The notes below the pieces were generated by a model. The model ran no database searches, had not been told where the DNA came from, and saw only the letters and a list, made by a program, of their open reading frames with translations. Shown here piece after piece: positions 33,472 through 42,421 of a DNA stretch of 64,000 bases; the stretch's first letter is position 1, and each line of letters opens with the position of its first letter. The stretch is from Exiguobacterium sp. FSL W8-0210. Its GTDB lineage: Bacteria > Bacillota > Bacilli > Exiguobacteriales > Exiguobacteriaceae. The translations under genes and the position numbers were made by a program. The stretch is taken from positions 2,583,001-2,647,000 of the forward strand of contig NZ_JBBOUK010000001.1 in assembly GCF_038006045.1 (NCBI RefSeq). The letters run 5' to 3'.

Positions 33472-34623
33472 TCATGACTGGACGTTCCGGCGTACGGTCG
33501 TCTGTAAAGCATGACGAACGTTTCGGATGACGACGGCTTGTTCAGTGAACGTCATTTGTGAAGCAGACGGAAGGCAGATACCGTCTTCAAACAAACGACG
33601 GCTGACGTCAACCCCTTCTGCTGTGACGAATGGTACGTCGCGATAGACGGGTTGTAAGTGCATCGGTTTCCAGACCGGGCGAGACTCGGCATTCGCTTGT
33701 TGCAGTGTCTGAATCATCGCATCGCGTTGCGCTTGACCACCCGGTAAAAGAAAGGCACTGAGCCAGCGGTTGGCGAATGTTCCAGGCTGCTCGGCTTGCG
33801 ACGTGACGCCGTCCGGGGCAAAGGCACGGTCGTAGCGATCAAAGATTTTCCGCCGTGCGTCGACGCGTTGATCGAGGACTTCGAGCTGTCCCCGTCCGAT
33901 CCCGGCAGCGACATTACTCATTCGGTAATTGTAGCCGACTTCCGTATGCTCATAATGCAAGACCTGCTGTCGCGCCTGTGTTCCGAGATAAAAGGCACGT
34001 TCGATCAGAGCCGGATCATTGGCGACAAGCATCCCGCCGCCTGACGTCGTGATGATTTTGTTGCCATTGAATGAATAGATTCCGAACGTTCCGAACGTTC
34101 CGGTCATCCGCCCGTTGACACGAGTCCCGAGTGATTCTGCAGCATCCTCGATCAACGGAACATCGTACTCTTCACAGATCGCAGCAATCTCCTCGATTTG
34201 CGCGGCGACACCGTACAGATGAACGACGATGACAGCCTTCGGAAGTCGACCACGTGTTGCCGCCTGGATCAACGCCCGCCGGAGTGCGACAGGCGACATG
34301 TTCCAGGTCTCTTCTTCCGAGTCGATCAATACAGGTCGCGCTCCGACATACCGAATCGGATTCGTCGAGGCAATGAACGTCAAGGACTGACAGAAGACAT
34401 CATCCCCCGTCGTGACACCAAGTGTCGCGAGCGCCAGATGGATCGCTGCTGTCCCACTGCTCGTCGCAAGCGTTGCACCAGCTCCTGTGTACGCTTGCAT
34501 ATCTCGTTCAAAGGCATCGACATTTGGTCCAAGAGGGGCGACCCAGTTCGTCTCGAGTGCCTCGGTGACATAACGGGCTTCTTGACCACTTAAATGCGGG
34601 ATGGAGAGTGGGATGTGTTTCAT
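33472..34623 (-). CDS. DegT/DnrJ/EryC1/StrS aminotransferase (EpsN-like)
   Basis: This is a 383-residue PLP-dependent sugar aminotransferase. The N-terminal block MKHIPLSIPHLSGQEARYV and TSSGTAAIHLAL bind PLP phosphate. DAAESLG holds the cofactor Asp, and SFNGNKIITTSGGG holds the Schiff-base Lys. With the 4,6-dehydratase at 43697 it should convert a UDP-4-keto-6-deoxy-GlcNAc to the 4-amino sugar, as EpsN does in Bacillus. It overlaps its upstream neighbour by 4 bases. Confidence 0.9.
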   Translation of the reverse strand: MKHIPLSIPHLSGQEARYVTEALETNWVAPLGPNVDAFERDMQAYTGAGATLATSSGTAAIHLALATLGVTTGDDVFCQSLTFIASTNPIRYVGARPVLIDSEEETWNMSPVALRRALIQAATRGRLPKAVIVVHLYGVAAQIEEIAAICEEYDVPLIEDAAESLGTRVNGRMTGTFGTFGIYSFNGNKIITTSGGGMLVANDPALIERAFYLGTQARQQVLHYEHTEVGYNYRMSNVAAGIGRGQLEVLDQRVDARRKIFDRYDRAFAPDGVTSQAEQPGTFANRWLSAFLLPGGQAQRDAMIQTLQQANAESRPVWKPMHLQPVYRDVPFVTAEGVDVSRRLFEDGICLPSASQMTFTEQAVVIRNVRHALQTTVRRNVQS

Positions 34624-35690
34624 GATGTTTCCTCCCTTCGAGGTGACAGATGACGAATCGGTGTCCGGTAGAGCGGGAACCAGTGACCCATTTGAGTTTC
34701 CGGATGTTGTCGTTCGAATTGTCGCGTTAGACGCTCATAGATCGTGGCATCCAGAATCGACGTGCCGAGTCCAAAAAACGTTTGATTCGCACTAAAGGAT
34801 CGTTTGTAGGCAAGCAAGCTATCCGTATTCGATCGTGTCGTGCCTCCACCGAGATGAAGCGCTTGAAAACCGGCTTGTTTTGCCCAACGAATCATCTCCG
34901 CGAATAACAGATGGTTGGGTCGAAGGACTAAGGATGCGGGATCAGACGCACCGAGGTGATAATGCGCGAACTGGCGACCAGTCAAGACGATACATCCGGC
35001 GATGATCCGTCCGTCATGTTCAGCAAGCAACAGGACATTTTTGATTCGTCCGTCCGCGAAGTGATCGAAGTAGGTCTGATCAAAGTAATACCGGGCATCG
35101 GCTTGATGTTTGTCCATCGTCATCTGATAGAGACGCGCGAAGTCCCGGTATTCTTCCGGGCGTCCCAGACGAATCGTGACGCCTTCGCGACGCGCCTTCC
35201 GGATGTTGCGTCGCGTCATTTGCGAAAAGTCGCTTTCGATCATCTCGAACGGGTCCGTTAGTTCCAGTGTCACGGTCGGCTGCAGGATCTCCGTTTGATG
35301 GCACCAGTATTGACCCAGTTCTTGATTGTGCAAGAGTGGATGGAAGCGAACCGTCTCTGTGACGATTCCCGTCTCATTGCAATAGCGTTCGAATCGCTCG
35401 CGCGCTTCGCGAATCTGATCGAGTGACCAGATGCCTTTGAAGGAAGGACCCCCATAGCCGTAAGGTGTCGTGATGTCCTCAAAGAGTGTGCCTGGAATCC
35501 GTCGCCGCAAGTACGGATAGATCAACGTCCCAAACTCCGTCGGATAATAAAATAACTCAGGAATCTCGTCGTGTTCCTTCGCGAGTTCGAAGTAAGCATG
35601 TTCGTAATAACAATCGAGCTGATAGGTCGCGACGAGTGCATCCCATTCGCGCGGATCCCGGATCAACCGTTCATCGCTTAACGACATCAT
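34620..35690 (-). CDS. FemAB/GNAT-like protein in the polysaccharide operon
   Basis: This 356-residue soluble protein matches the FemAB-like, peptidoglycan-bridge-type GNAT fold. It has FSQMTRRNIRKARREGVTIR near residue 165, and AGCIVLTGRQFAHYHLGAS and NHLLFAEMIRWAKQAGFQALHLGGGTT-type text in the C-terminal half. FemAB relatives move amino acids from tRNA to amines. In this cluster the obvious amine is the 4-amino sugar made by the next gene. The frame extends to 35879, but the ATG at 35690 follows GGAGGTGTTCCCC and overlaps the sugar transferase gene by only 20 bases. The function is inferred. Confidence 0.8.
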   Translation of the reverse strand: MMSLSDERLIRDPREWDALVATYQLDCYYEHAYFELAKEHDEIPELFYYPTEFGTLIYPYLRRRIPGTLFEDITTPYGYGGPSFKGIWSLDQIREARERFERYCNETGIVTETVRFHPLLHNQELGQYWCHQTEILQPTVTLELTDPFEMIESDFSQMTRRNIRKARREGVTIRLGRPEEYRDFARLYQMTMDKHQADARYYFDQTYFDHFADGRIKNVLLLAEHDGRIIAGCIVLTGRQFAHYHLGASDPASLVLRPNHLLFAEMIRWAKQAGFQALHLGGGTTRSNTDSLLAYKRSFSANQTFFGLGTSILDATIYERLTRQFERQHPETQMGHWFPLYRTPIRHLSPRREETS

Positions 35691-36291
35691 GGGGAACACC
35701 TCCGTCGAGACCCTTGAACTCACCCATCCCAGTCTGATGAGCTGTCGAGTTCCCTTCTGACGAGATGACCATCTTGAACGTCTTGAACAAGATATAGAGA
35801 TCGAGTCGGAATGTCTGATTCGCTGCGTACCATTGATCTTGCTCGAGTCGTTGTTGCCACGTCGTCGCGTTCCGTCCATGAATCTGCGCCCAGCCCGTCA
35901 GACCAGGAAGGACATCATGCCGTGTCATCTGCTCCTTCGTATAGTGGTTCAAGTAACTGACGAGTAACGGACGCGGCCCGACGAAGCTCATCTGTCCGCG
36001 GAGAATGTTAAAGAACTGCGGAATCTCATCAAGGCTTAAGCGACGAATCCACTCGAGTGATGCGGGAATCCGGTCTGCATCCGGGAGAAGTTTTCCCTCA
36101 GCATCCGTTTCGTTCGTCATCGTGCGGAACTTGTAGATTTTGAATAACTCCCCCTTGTAACCCGGGCGGACTTGATTGAAGAAAATCGGACGACCGAGCT
36201 TCGTATAGATGACTAAGGCGACGAGGGCGTAGACGGGAATCAGGATCAAGATAGCGATAAGACTAACCGTGAAGTCGAATGTGCGTTTCAT
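35671..36291 (-). CDS. Undecaprenyl-phosphate sugar phosphotransferase (EpsL-like)
   Basis: This is the 206-residue initiating transferase of the bacterial sugar transferase family. A single membrane helix (about residues 8-30) precedes KIYKFRTM, LSLDEIPQFFNILRGQMSFVGPRPL and VLPGLTGWAQIHGRN, all hallmarks. It attaches the first sugar-1-phosphate to undecaprenyl phosphate on the cytoplasmic face. The C-terminus carries a short Gly-rich tail (GMGEFKGLDGGVPHD) that overlaps the next gene. Confidence 0.93.
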   Translation of the reverse strand: MKRTFDFTVSLIAILILIPVYALVALVIYTKLGRPIFFNQVRPGYKGELFKIYKFRTMTNETDAEGKLLPDADRIPASLEWIRRLSLDEIPQFFNILRGQMSFVGPRPLLVSYLNHYTKEQMTRHDVLPGLTGWAQIHGRNATTWQQRLEQDQWYAANQTFRLDLYILFKTFKMVISSEGNSTAHQTGMGEFKGLDGGVPHDVVKR

Positions 36292-36306
36292 GATGACGTC
36301 CTCCTT

Positions 36307-37416
36307 TTACATGGCTGAAAAGAGATCAAGTTGTCGTTTGATGACGTCGGCTTCGTTGAAATGTTTCATGGCACGGTCAAATCCGTTCCGTCCCATCTCG
36401 TTGGCACGGTCAGGATGTTCGACGAGTGTGTTCATCCGTTTGGCAAGCTTCGTGATATCGCGGACTTCGATGAGATAGCCTGTCTTCCCCTCGACGACTT
36501 CCTCACGACAGCCGCGGATGTTTGTCGCGATGACTGGTTTTGCGCTCGCCATCGCTTCGATGATTGATCGTGGTACGCCTTCGCGATGCGACGGTAAGAC
36601 GAAGGCATCGACTTGTTGGAACAAACCCGGTACGTCTTCGACGAATCCAAGGTAGTCGACGTTTGGAATCTCGCGGATCCGCCGTAAGAATAAGTGTTTC
36701 GTCTTCTGATCGCGCTCGCTTGCCATCATCTCACCGGCAATGACGAGACGGGCTTCCGGGTGACGATAGACGACATCCTCGAATGCATCGAGCAGTTCGA
36801 GAATTCCTTTCTCTTCGACGATCCGACCGATGAATAAGAACGTAAACGGCGCTCCGGCTTCACGTGGTCGTGGGTAGAAGCGGGTCAAGTCGATGCCATT
36901 TCCGAGATGCATCAGCCGGGTATTCGCTTTAAAGCGTTTGCGCTGGGCGAGTTGATAATCTTCCTCGCTTTGAAGGAGCAGATAATCGGTCGCGAGACGT
37001 GCCAACCACTTTTCGACTGAATACGTTAGCTGATACGTCATCCGCCCCATCTTCTCGTGAAAGTAAAAACCGTGTGCCGTATAGACGATATGCTTCGTCC
37101 CGGCACGTTTGGCGGCGACCCGTCCAAGGGCAGCGGCGACTGGTGTGTGGACATGGACGGCGTCGTAACCATCCTCTTTCAAGATTCGCGTGATTTCACG
37201 GATCGTCCGCCAGTTACTCGTCCAGTCGATTCGCCGCTCGATCGGAATGTCATGCATCCGGAATCCCTTTGCTGCCAGTTTCACCGAGGCACCCGTGTCG
37301 GCACAGGCGATGCCGACGTCGTGCCCCGCATTTTGTAAAGCGAGTAAGAGCGGCTGCAACATCGTCTCTGCCGTCGTATCGAGAGCACAGACTTGAAGGA
37401 TTTTTAGAGGCGCCAT
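36307..37416 (-). CDS. Glycosyltransferase family 4 (EpsD-like)
   Basis: This is a 369-residue GT-B transferase. The N-terminus is MAPLKILQVCALDTTAETML. YDAVHVHTPVAAALGRV lies in the acceptor domain. TFLFIGRIVEEKGILELLDAF and the E-x7-E block SHREGVPRSIIEAMASAKPV bind the nucleotide sugar. It elongates the lipid-linked oligosaccharide. It is the only plain glycosyltransferase in the cluster. The frame is open to 37515, but the ATG at 37416 follows GGAGGGGGTCC. Confidence 0.9.
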   Translation of the reverse strand: MAPLKILQVCALDTTAETMLQPLLLALQNAGHDVGIACADTGASVKLAAKGFRMHDIPIERRIDWTSNWRTIREITRILKEDGYDAVHVHTPVAAALGRVAAKRAGTKHIVYTAHGFYFHEKMGRMTYQLTYSVEKWLARLATDYLLLQSEEDYQLAQRKRFKANTRLMHLGNGIDLTRFYPRPREAGAPFTFLFIGRIVEEKGILELLDAFEDVVYRHPEARLVIAGEMMASERDQKTKHLFLRRIREIPNVDYLGFVEDVPGLFQQVDAFVLPSHREGVPRSIIEAMASAKPVIATNIRGCREEVVEGKTGYLIEVRDITKLAKRMNTLVEHPDRANEMGRNGFDRAMKHFNEADVIKRQLDLFSAM

Positions 37417-38747
37417 ACGTGGACCCCCTCCGGTTGTTCTGCTCGTGGCAACATGCCTTTGATGTCGACGACGATGCCGCGACCGACCTTCAGTAAGTGT
37501 TGTGCCAGATTCCAACCACCTTCAACGTATTCTTCGTGTGAGACGGCAAAGATGACGACGTCGGCTGGTTTGAGTTCACTCATCTCGAGTAAGTCGATCC
37601 CGTACTCACGTTTTGCCTCACTCTTTTCGACGAGTCGGTCCGTCACTTGGACGTCGATTCCGAACTCTTCGATTTCATGAACGAGGTTCGCAACTTTCGA
37701 GTTGCGGATGTCGCTGACGTTTTCTTTGAACGATAATCCAAGAATGGTGACCCGGGCGCCGAGCACCGGCATGTTCTGTTTGATCAGGTTCTTGACGAGC
37801 GCTGTGGCGATGAAACGCCCCATCGTATCGTTGATCCGGCGACCGGCAAGGATGACTTCCGGATGGTAGCCGAGTGACTCCGCCTTCATCGTCAGATAGA
37901 ACGGATCGACACCGATACAGTGACCGCCGACGAGACCCGGACGGAACGGGAGGAAGTTCCATTTCGTACCGGCTGCTTCGAGGACTTCGAGCGTATCGAT
38001 GTTCATCCGGTCGAAGATGATTGCGAGTTCGTTCATCAAGGCGATGTTGAGGTCGCGTTGTGTGTTTTCGATGATTTTTGCTGCTTCCGCGACCTTGATC
38101 GATGAGGCACGGTGGACACCGGCTTCGACGACAGCTTCATAAACTTCCGCGACGATATCCAGTGTTTGTTCATCTTGGGCGGAGACGATTTTTTTAATCG
38201 TCTTGAACGTGTGCTCATGGTCACCCGGGTTGATCCGCTCCGGTGAGTAGCCGACGAAGAAGTCGACACCAGCGCATAAGCCGGACGCTTCTTCAAGAAC
38301 CGGGATACAATCTTCTTCCGTAGCTCCTGGGTAGACGGTCGACTCGTAGACGACGATGTCGCCTTTATTGAGCTGGCGACCCACGAGGTGCGACGCCCGT
38401 AAGAGTGGTGTCAGGTCCGGCTGGTTCTGTGCATTGATCGGGGTCGGAACGGCGATGATGATGAAGTCGCTCGCCTGCAGTGCCGATGGATCTGAGACAT
38501 AATCGACGGTTGCGTTCTTCAACGTGAAGGGACTCAGTTCGAGTGTCGCGTCGATGCCTTCTTGAAGTTCTTGGATTCGTTGTTCCTTGATGTCAAAGCC
38601 GATCACGCCCGTCTTTTCACCGAACGCAACGGCAACGGGAAGTCCGACGTAGCCGAGTCCGACGACGGCAATCGAACGGTTGGCAATGGGAAGTGCACCC
38701 GTATGGGCTGCTGTCGTATCTACGATGTGTTTGACTGCCTTGTTCAT
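37404..38747 (-). CDS. Nucleotide sugar dehydrogenase (TviB/WbpO-like, UDP-HexNAc)
   Basis: This is a 447-residue UDP-sugar 6-dehydrogenase. The NAD motif is VVGLGYVGLPVAVAFG (near residue 29). AAKIIENTQRDLNIALMNELA is the central helix, and GGHCIGVDPFYL holds the catalytic Cys. The FGEKTGVIGFDIKE text is of the type that oxidises UDP-GlcNAc or UDP-GalNAc to the uronic acid. The epimerase at 40099 would then act on a uronic acid. It overlaps the GT4 gene by 13 bases. Confidence 0.92.
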   Translation of the reverse strand: MNKAVKHIVDTTAAHTGALPIANRSIAVVGLGYVGLPVAVAFGEKTGVIGFDIKEQRIQELQEGIDATLELSPFTLKNATVDYVSDPSALQASDFIIIAVPTPINAQNQPDLTPLLRASHLVGRQLNKGDIVVYESTVYPGATEEDCIPVLEEASGLCAGVDFFVGYSPERINPGDHEHTFKTIKKIVSAQDEQTLDIVAEVYEAVVEAGVHRASSIKVAEAAKIIENTQRDLNIALMNELAIIFDRMNIDTLEVLEAAGTKWNFLPFRPGLVGGHCIGVDPFYLTMKAESLGYHPEVILAGRRINDTMGRFIATALVKNLIKQNMPVLGARVTILGLSFKENVSDIRNSKVANLVHEIEEFGIDVQVTDRLVEKSEAKREYGIDLLEMSELKPADVVIFAVSHEEYVEGGWNLAQHLLKVGRGIVVDIKGMLPRAEQPEGVHVWRL

Positions 38748-38759
38748 GTTGGGTTCCTC

Positions 38760-40109
38760 CTATTTCATCGACTGTTTGACGATCAATGTTTTTCCGTTCG
38801 GTTCTTGTTTGACGTGTTCGACGGGTTCGAGGACGATTTTCATCTCGGAGCCGAGTAACTTGCGCATTTCGTTCAAGAGAATCTGTTCGTGCTTCGGTTG
38901 GAAACGTTTCGCATCCGGAATATAGCGGAGTGTCACGTGATTGAGCGCATGCTGCTCGACTTGGAGCCGTAAGACTGAGTTCGGCAGTTCCCGGGCAATC
39001 GTCGTGATGTCTCCTTCGAAGACTTTGCCGCGCTTCTCACTGACGATGTAGCTCGTTCCCCGTCCGTCGATCGAAGCGATGACAGGACCATTCAAACCGC
39101 AATTGCATGTCTCGTCACTAAGTGTCATCCGGTCACCGATCCGGTAACGAATCAGCGGTGTGCCGCGTGTCGTAAAACAGGTGACGACGACTTCTCCGTC
39201 CTCTCCATACGGTTCGATGATGCCAGTTTCGTGGTGCAGATGCAGTTTATGATGGCGACACTCTGAGATGATTGGTGCCCCTTCCGAGGAACCGTATTGA
39301 TCAAAGACCGGGACGCCGAACGCTTCCTCAAGGATGGAGCGCATCTCCTCCGTCACCGTTTCTGATGTCGGGAAGATGGCAATCAGCGGGATATCCAGTT
39401 TAATGTGGTGTTTCAGCATATAACGGGCGATTTCGACCATCGCCGTCGGTGTTCCGTCGAGTGCGCGTGGTTGAAAACGATTCAGCTCCTCGATATAAGC
39501 TGGGAAGTTCTCTTCCTTCATGTGAAAGATCGAGACGAGCAACTGATTGAGTGGCCGGTTCATCCGCCAGAAGATCGGTTTCGTTTGATCGACGGCTGTC
39601 AGCGTCCGACCGGTGAAGCTTGCCCGGCGCATTCCGGCCTTGAAACCGTGGAGTTCCTTGAAGTAATCAAGATGGGCCATCCGTTCCTGGACATCCTCGC
39701 GCATGAACGCGACTTGGAGCGACTTTCCGCTCGTTCCTCCTGTCCGTCCGCGGACCGGCGCATCGACACGGGACATGAACGCATCATTGTTTTGGCGAAG
39801 CGTCTCTTTTTCAAGGATCGGAATCGTCTTCAGCTGCTCGAGTGACGTAAACGGTAACTGGATGTCATGTTCGTGAAAGAGTTGTCTGTAATACGGTGTA
39901 TGCGCCACAACAAACGCGAGAAAGGCATTCAGACGTTCGAGTTGTTCCGCTTGGTAATCCCGCGTCCGGTCCTTCATCCGGAGCTCCTTCATCTTTTGCT
40001 CATAGAAGTGACCGTAGCGTTCTTGCATCAACTTCCGACCGTATAACGAGGTCAGCCAATTTTGGATGAAAATTGGAGAGCGATAGTAGATATTCTCTTT
40101 AAGCGCCAT
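38760..40109 (-). CDS. CapK/PaaK-like adenylate-forming protein
   Basis: This 449-residue protein is of the phenylacetate-CoA-ligase-like CapK group found in capsule loci. RGRTGGTSGKSLQV is the phosphate loop. DQYGSSEGAPIISECRHHKLH is the adenylate-binding block with a Cys/His pair, and RYRIGDRMTLSDETCNC continues a zinc-like motif. Its role in polysaccharide loci is not settled; it may activate a carboxylic acid for attachment to a sugar. It overlaps the epimerase gene by 11 bases. Confidence 0.85.
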   Translation of the reverse strand: MALKENIYYRSPIFIQNWLTSLYGRKLMQERYGHFYEQKMKELRMKDRTRDYQAEQLERLNAFLAFVVAHTPYYRQLFHEHDIQLPFTSLEQLKTIPILEKETLRQNNDAFMSRVDAPVRGRTGGTSGKSLQVAFMREDVQERMAHLDYFKELHGFKAGMRRASFTGRTLTAVDQTKPIFWRMNRPLNQLLVSIFHMKEENFPAYIEELNRFQPRALDGTPTAMVEIARYMLKHHIKLDIPLIAIFPTSETVTEEMRSILEEAFGVPVFDQYGSSEGAPIISECRHHKLHLHHETGIIEPYGEDGEVVVTCFTTRGTPLIRYRIGDRMTLSDETCNCGLNGPVIASIDGRGTSYIVSEKRGKVFEGDITTIARELPNSVLRLQVEQHALNHVTLRYIPDAKRFQPKHEQILLNEMRKLLGSEMKIVLEPVEHVKQEPNGKTLIVKQSMK

Positions 40110-41133
40110 CTTGGATTTCCTCCTTCATCAAGTAATGGCTCTCGTACCAGTCGATGAATGCATTGACACCAGCTTCGACCGTCGTCTGTGGTCGGTAGCC
40201 GATTGTCTCAAATAGTGAGGAGACATCGGCGAAACTTTCCGGGACGTCACCCGGCTGTAACGGCATCCCGTTCTTGATCGCCGTCTTACCGAGCCGTCGT
40301 TCAATCAAGGCGACGAATTCACTTAAGCGAATCGGGCTATGACTACCGATGTTGTAGACGCGATACGGGACGTTACTACGATCCGGTAAGGGATTTGACG
40401 CGTCAAACGTCGCGTCGACTTCCGGTTCAGTCTGGAACAGACGATAGATGCTTTCGATGATATCGTCGACGTAGGTGAAGTCCCGTCCCATCTCGCCGTA
40501 GTTGTAGAGATCGATTGGTTCGCCCTTCGCAATTGCCTCCGTGAATTTGAACAGTGCCATATCCGGGCGCCCCCATGGACCGTAGACGCTGAAGAAGCGA
40601 AGCCCTGTCGTCTTGATGCCGTAAAGGCTGCTATACGTATGCGCCATCAGTTCGTTCGCTTTCTTTGAAGCGGCATAAAGACTTAGCGGATGATCGACGG
40701 CATCCGTCGTCGCGAACGGCATCTTCGTATTCGATCCATAGACGGAACTTGAGGAAGCGTAAATCAATTGTTCGACGGGATGATGGCGACACGCTTCTAG
40801 AATCGAGAGAAAACCGACGATGTTTGATGTCATGTAGACGTCTGGTCGGTCGATGCTGTAGCGTACGCCTGCCTGTGCTGCCAAGTGGAGAACGAGATCA
40901 ATTGATTCCTGTTCAAAGATTCGCGCGACGTCTCCCGTCTCTTCGAGCGAGACCCGGTAAAACGTGTAGTTCGTGCCGAGTTCAGCAAGTCGGGCTTCTT
41001 TTAACGTCGGGTCGTAATAGTCGTTTACTTCATCGAGTCCGATGACCCGGTAACCCTCCCGGATAAAACGACGTGCGGCATGAAATCCAATGAAGCCAGC
41101 GATACCAGTGATTAAGATCGTTTTATTCGGCAC
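40099..41133 (-). CDS. UDP-glucuronate 4-epimerase family SDR
   Basis: This 344-residue extended short-chain dehydrogenase has the NAD motif TGIAGFIGFHAARRF near residue 9. The catalytic blocks are SSSVYG and YAASKKANELMAHTYSS (Tyr-x3-Lys), and FFSVYGPWGRPDMALFKF binds the sugar. It interconverts UDP-glucuronate and UDP-galacturonate, or the HexNAc-uronate pair. A GTG at 41133 follows GAGGTCGAACACC and starts the Rossmann strand, so the longer frame to 41262 is rejected. Confidence 0.9.
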   Translation of the reverse strand: MPNKTILITGIAGFIGFHAARRFIREGYRVIGLDEVNDYYDPTLKEARLAELGTNYTFYRVSLEETGDVARIFEQESIDLVLHLAAQAGVRYSIDRPDVYMTSNIVGFLSILEACRHHPVEQLIYASSSSVYGSNTKMPFATTDAVDHPLSLYAASKKANELMAHTYSSLYGIKTTGLRFFSVYGPWGRPDMALFKFTEAIAKGEPIDLYNYGEMGRDFTYVDDIIESIYRLFQTEPEVDATFDASNPLPDRSNVPYRVYNIGSHSPIRLSEFVALIERRLGKTAIKNGMPLQPGDVPESFADVSSLFETIGYRPQTTVEAGVNAFIDWYESHYLMKEEIQDGA

Positions 41134-42409
41134 GGTGTTCGACCTCCTCGAAGTAGTGGCGCGCTTGCAGGCGCATGTAGTGAACGGATGTATAGACGAT
41201 GAGTAACATCGGGAACAACTTATACCGGTGTCGAATGGCCGTTCCGACGTTGCCGGTTCCAAGACCGAAGATCAACGCGTTGAGTGCAAAAAGAAGGAAA
41301 AAGAAGAAGAGGACGCTGACGAACGGATGCTGACGAATCAGTTTGAACGACCGAATGATGGCAAAACAACCGATGAAATAGAAGACGGCGTCAAGGAAGA
41401 AAATCAGGATGTTCATGACACTCGACCACTGCCACGGGAATGGTGAGAACAGGAAGTAGATCATCCGGATCGGTGAGTAGAGAATCATGTCGCCTGGACC
41501 TGTCACCGTCAATCCGTTCAAGTAAGCGGAGCCGCCACGATCGTAACTCATCCCGCTGAACAGCTGTCCGTTTTCCGAGACGTGGGTGAACTTCGCGAAC
41601 AAGACGTCTTGGAAGCTGTAGACGATGAAGCCGACGACGAGTACTTGGAAAATTAGTCGCTGTACCTTGGTCGGTTCAAAGTCCATGCGTCGTGTCTCAT
41701 GGCTATAAAACGAGAAGTAGACGAGTAAGACGACGATTCCAACGGCAAGACCGGAGTGGAACATCGTACTGACGAAGTAGCCGAGATACGCGAGAATCAT
41801 GTACCTGCCGGACTTCTCTTCCGTCCAATGCACCATGTAATAAAGCGTGTAGACGATACCAAGAGCGACGATCTGATCCCGTAAGAGAATCGGTGAGAGC
41901 AACAATCCTTGCGGGAAGAACGCGAAGATGAGTGTTGCACCGAAGACGTATCGTTCCGGTAAACGTAATCGCTGTAACGTCTTTGCTAGAATGACGACGG
42001 CGACGACGCCAAGGATGACGTTGAAGAACTGAGCTAGGATTCGTTCCGGTCCGAACATCAGATAGAAGATTCCGAGAAACTTGGAATAGGTGCCGCGGAC
42101 GACATCATTGAAGGTCGACGGGTCGGTGAAGATTTGGACACCTTCGAGATGAAAGGCTTCCGTATCGTCCCCACTGTGCGGTGGTAAGCGGAACAGTTCG
42201 AGATCGATGAACATCAAAACCAATCGGACGAAGAAAGCGGTGATGAAGACAAGATAGAGCGGCGTCGTCTCGGCTTGGCGGAGTAGGTAATAGAGAAACA
42301 ACACCGAGTTGATGAGCAGCAAGGCGGTCACGTACGTGTCCGGGAAGAGCGACCGGGCGAATTGACAAACGAGCGCTTCAATGACGATGAGTAAGAGAAT
42401 GGGTCGCAT
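41123..42409 (-). CDS. Polysaccharide polymerase-like multi-spanning protein (Wzy/EpsG type)
   Basis: This 428-residue protein has about eleven membrane segments and a larger external loop near residues 85-110 (HSGDDTEAFHLEGVQIF). Two further loops hold FPQGLLLSPILLRDQ and GTAIRHRYKLFPM. Position between the flippase and the sugar-modifying genes suggests the repeat-unit polymerase. It could instead be a membrane glycosyltransferase of the GT-C type, since the Asp-rich first loop fits that too. Confidence 0.75.
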   Translation of the reverse strand: MRPILLLIVIEALVCQFARSLFPDTYVTALLLINSVLFLYYLLRQAETTPLYLVFITAFFVRLVLMFIDLELFRLPPHSGDDTEAFHLEGVQIFTDPSTFNDVVRGTYSKFLGIFYLMFGPERILAQFFNVILGVVAVVILAKTLQRLRLPERYVFGATLIFAFFPQGLLLSPILLRDQIVALGIVYTLYYMVHWTEEKSGRYMILAYLGYFVSTMFHSGLAVGIVVLLVYFSFYSHETRRMDFEPTKVQRLIFQVLVVGFIVYSFQDVLFAKFTHVSENGQLFSGMSYDRGGSAYLNGLTVTGPGDMILYSPIRMIYFLFSPFPWQWSSVMNILIFFLDAVFYFIGCFAIIRSFKLIRQHPFVSVLFFFFLLFALNALIFGLGTGNVGTAIRHRYKLFPMLLIVYTSVHYMRLQARHYFEEVEHRAE

Positions 42410-42421
42410 CTTCTTCCCTCC

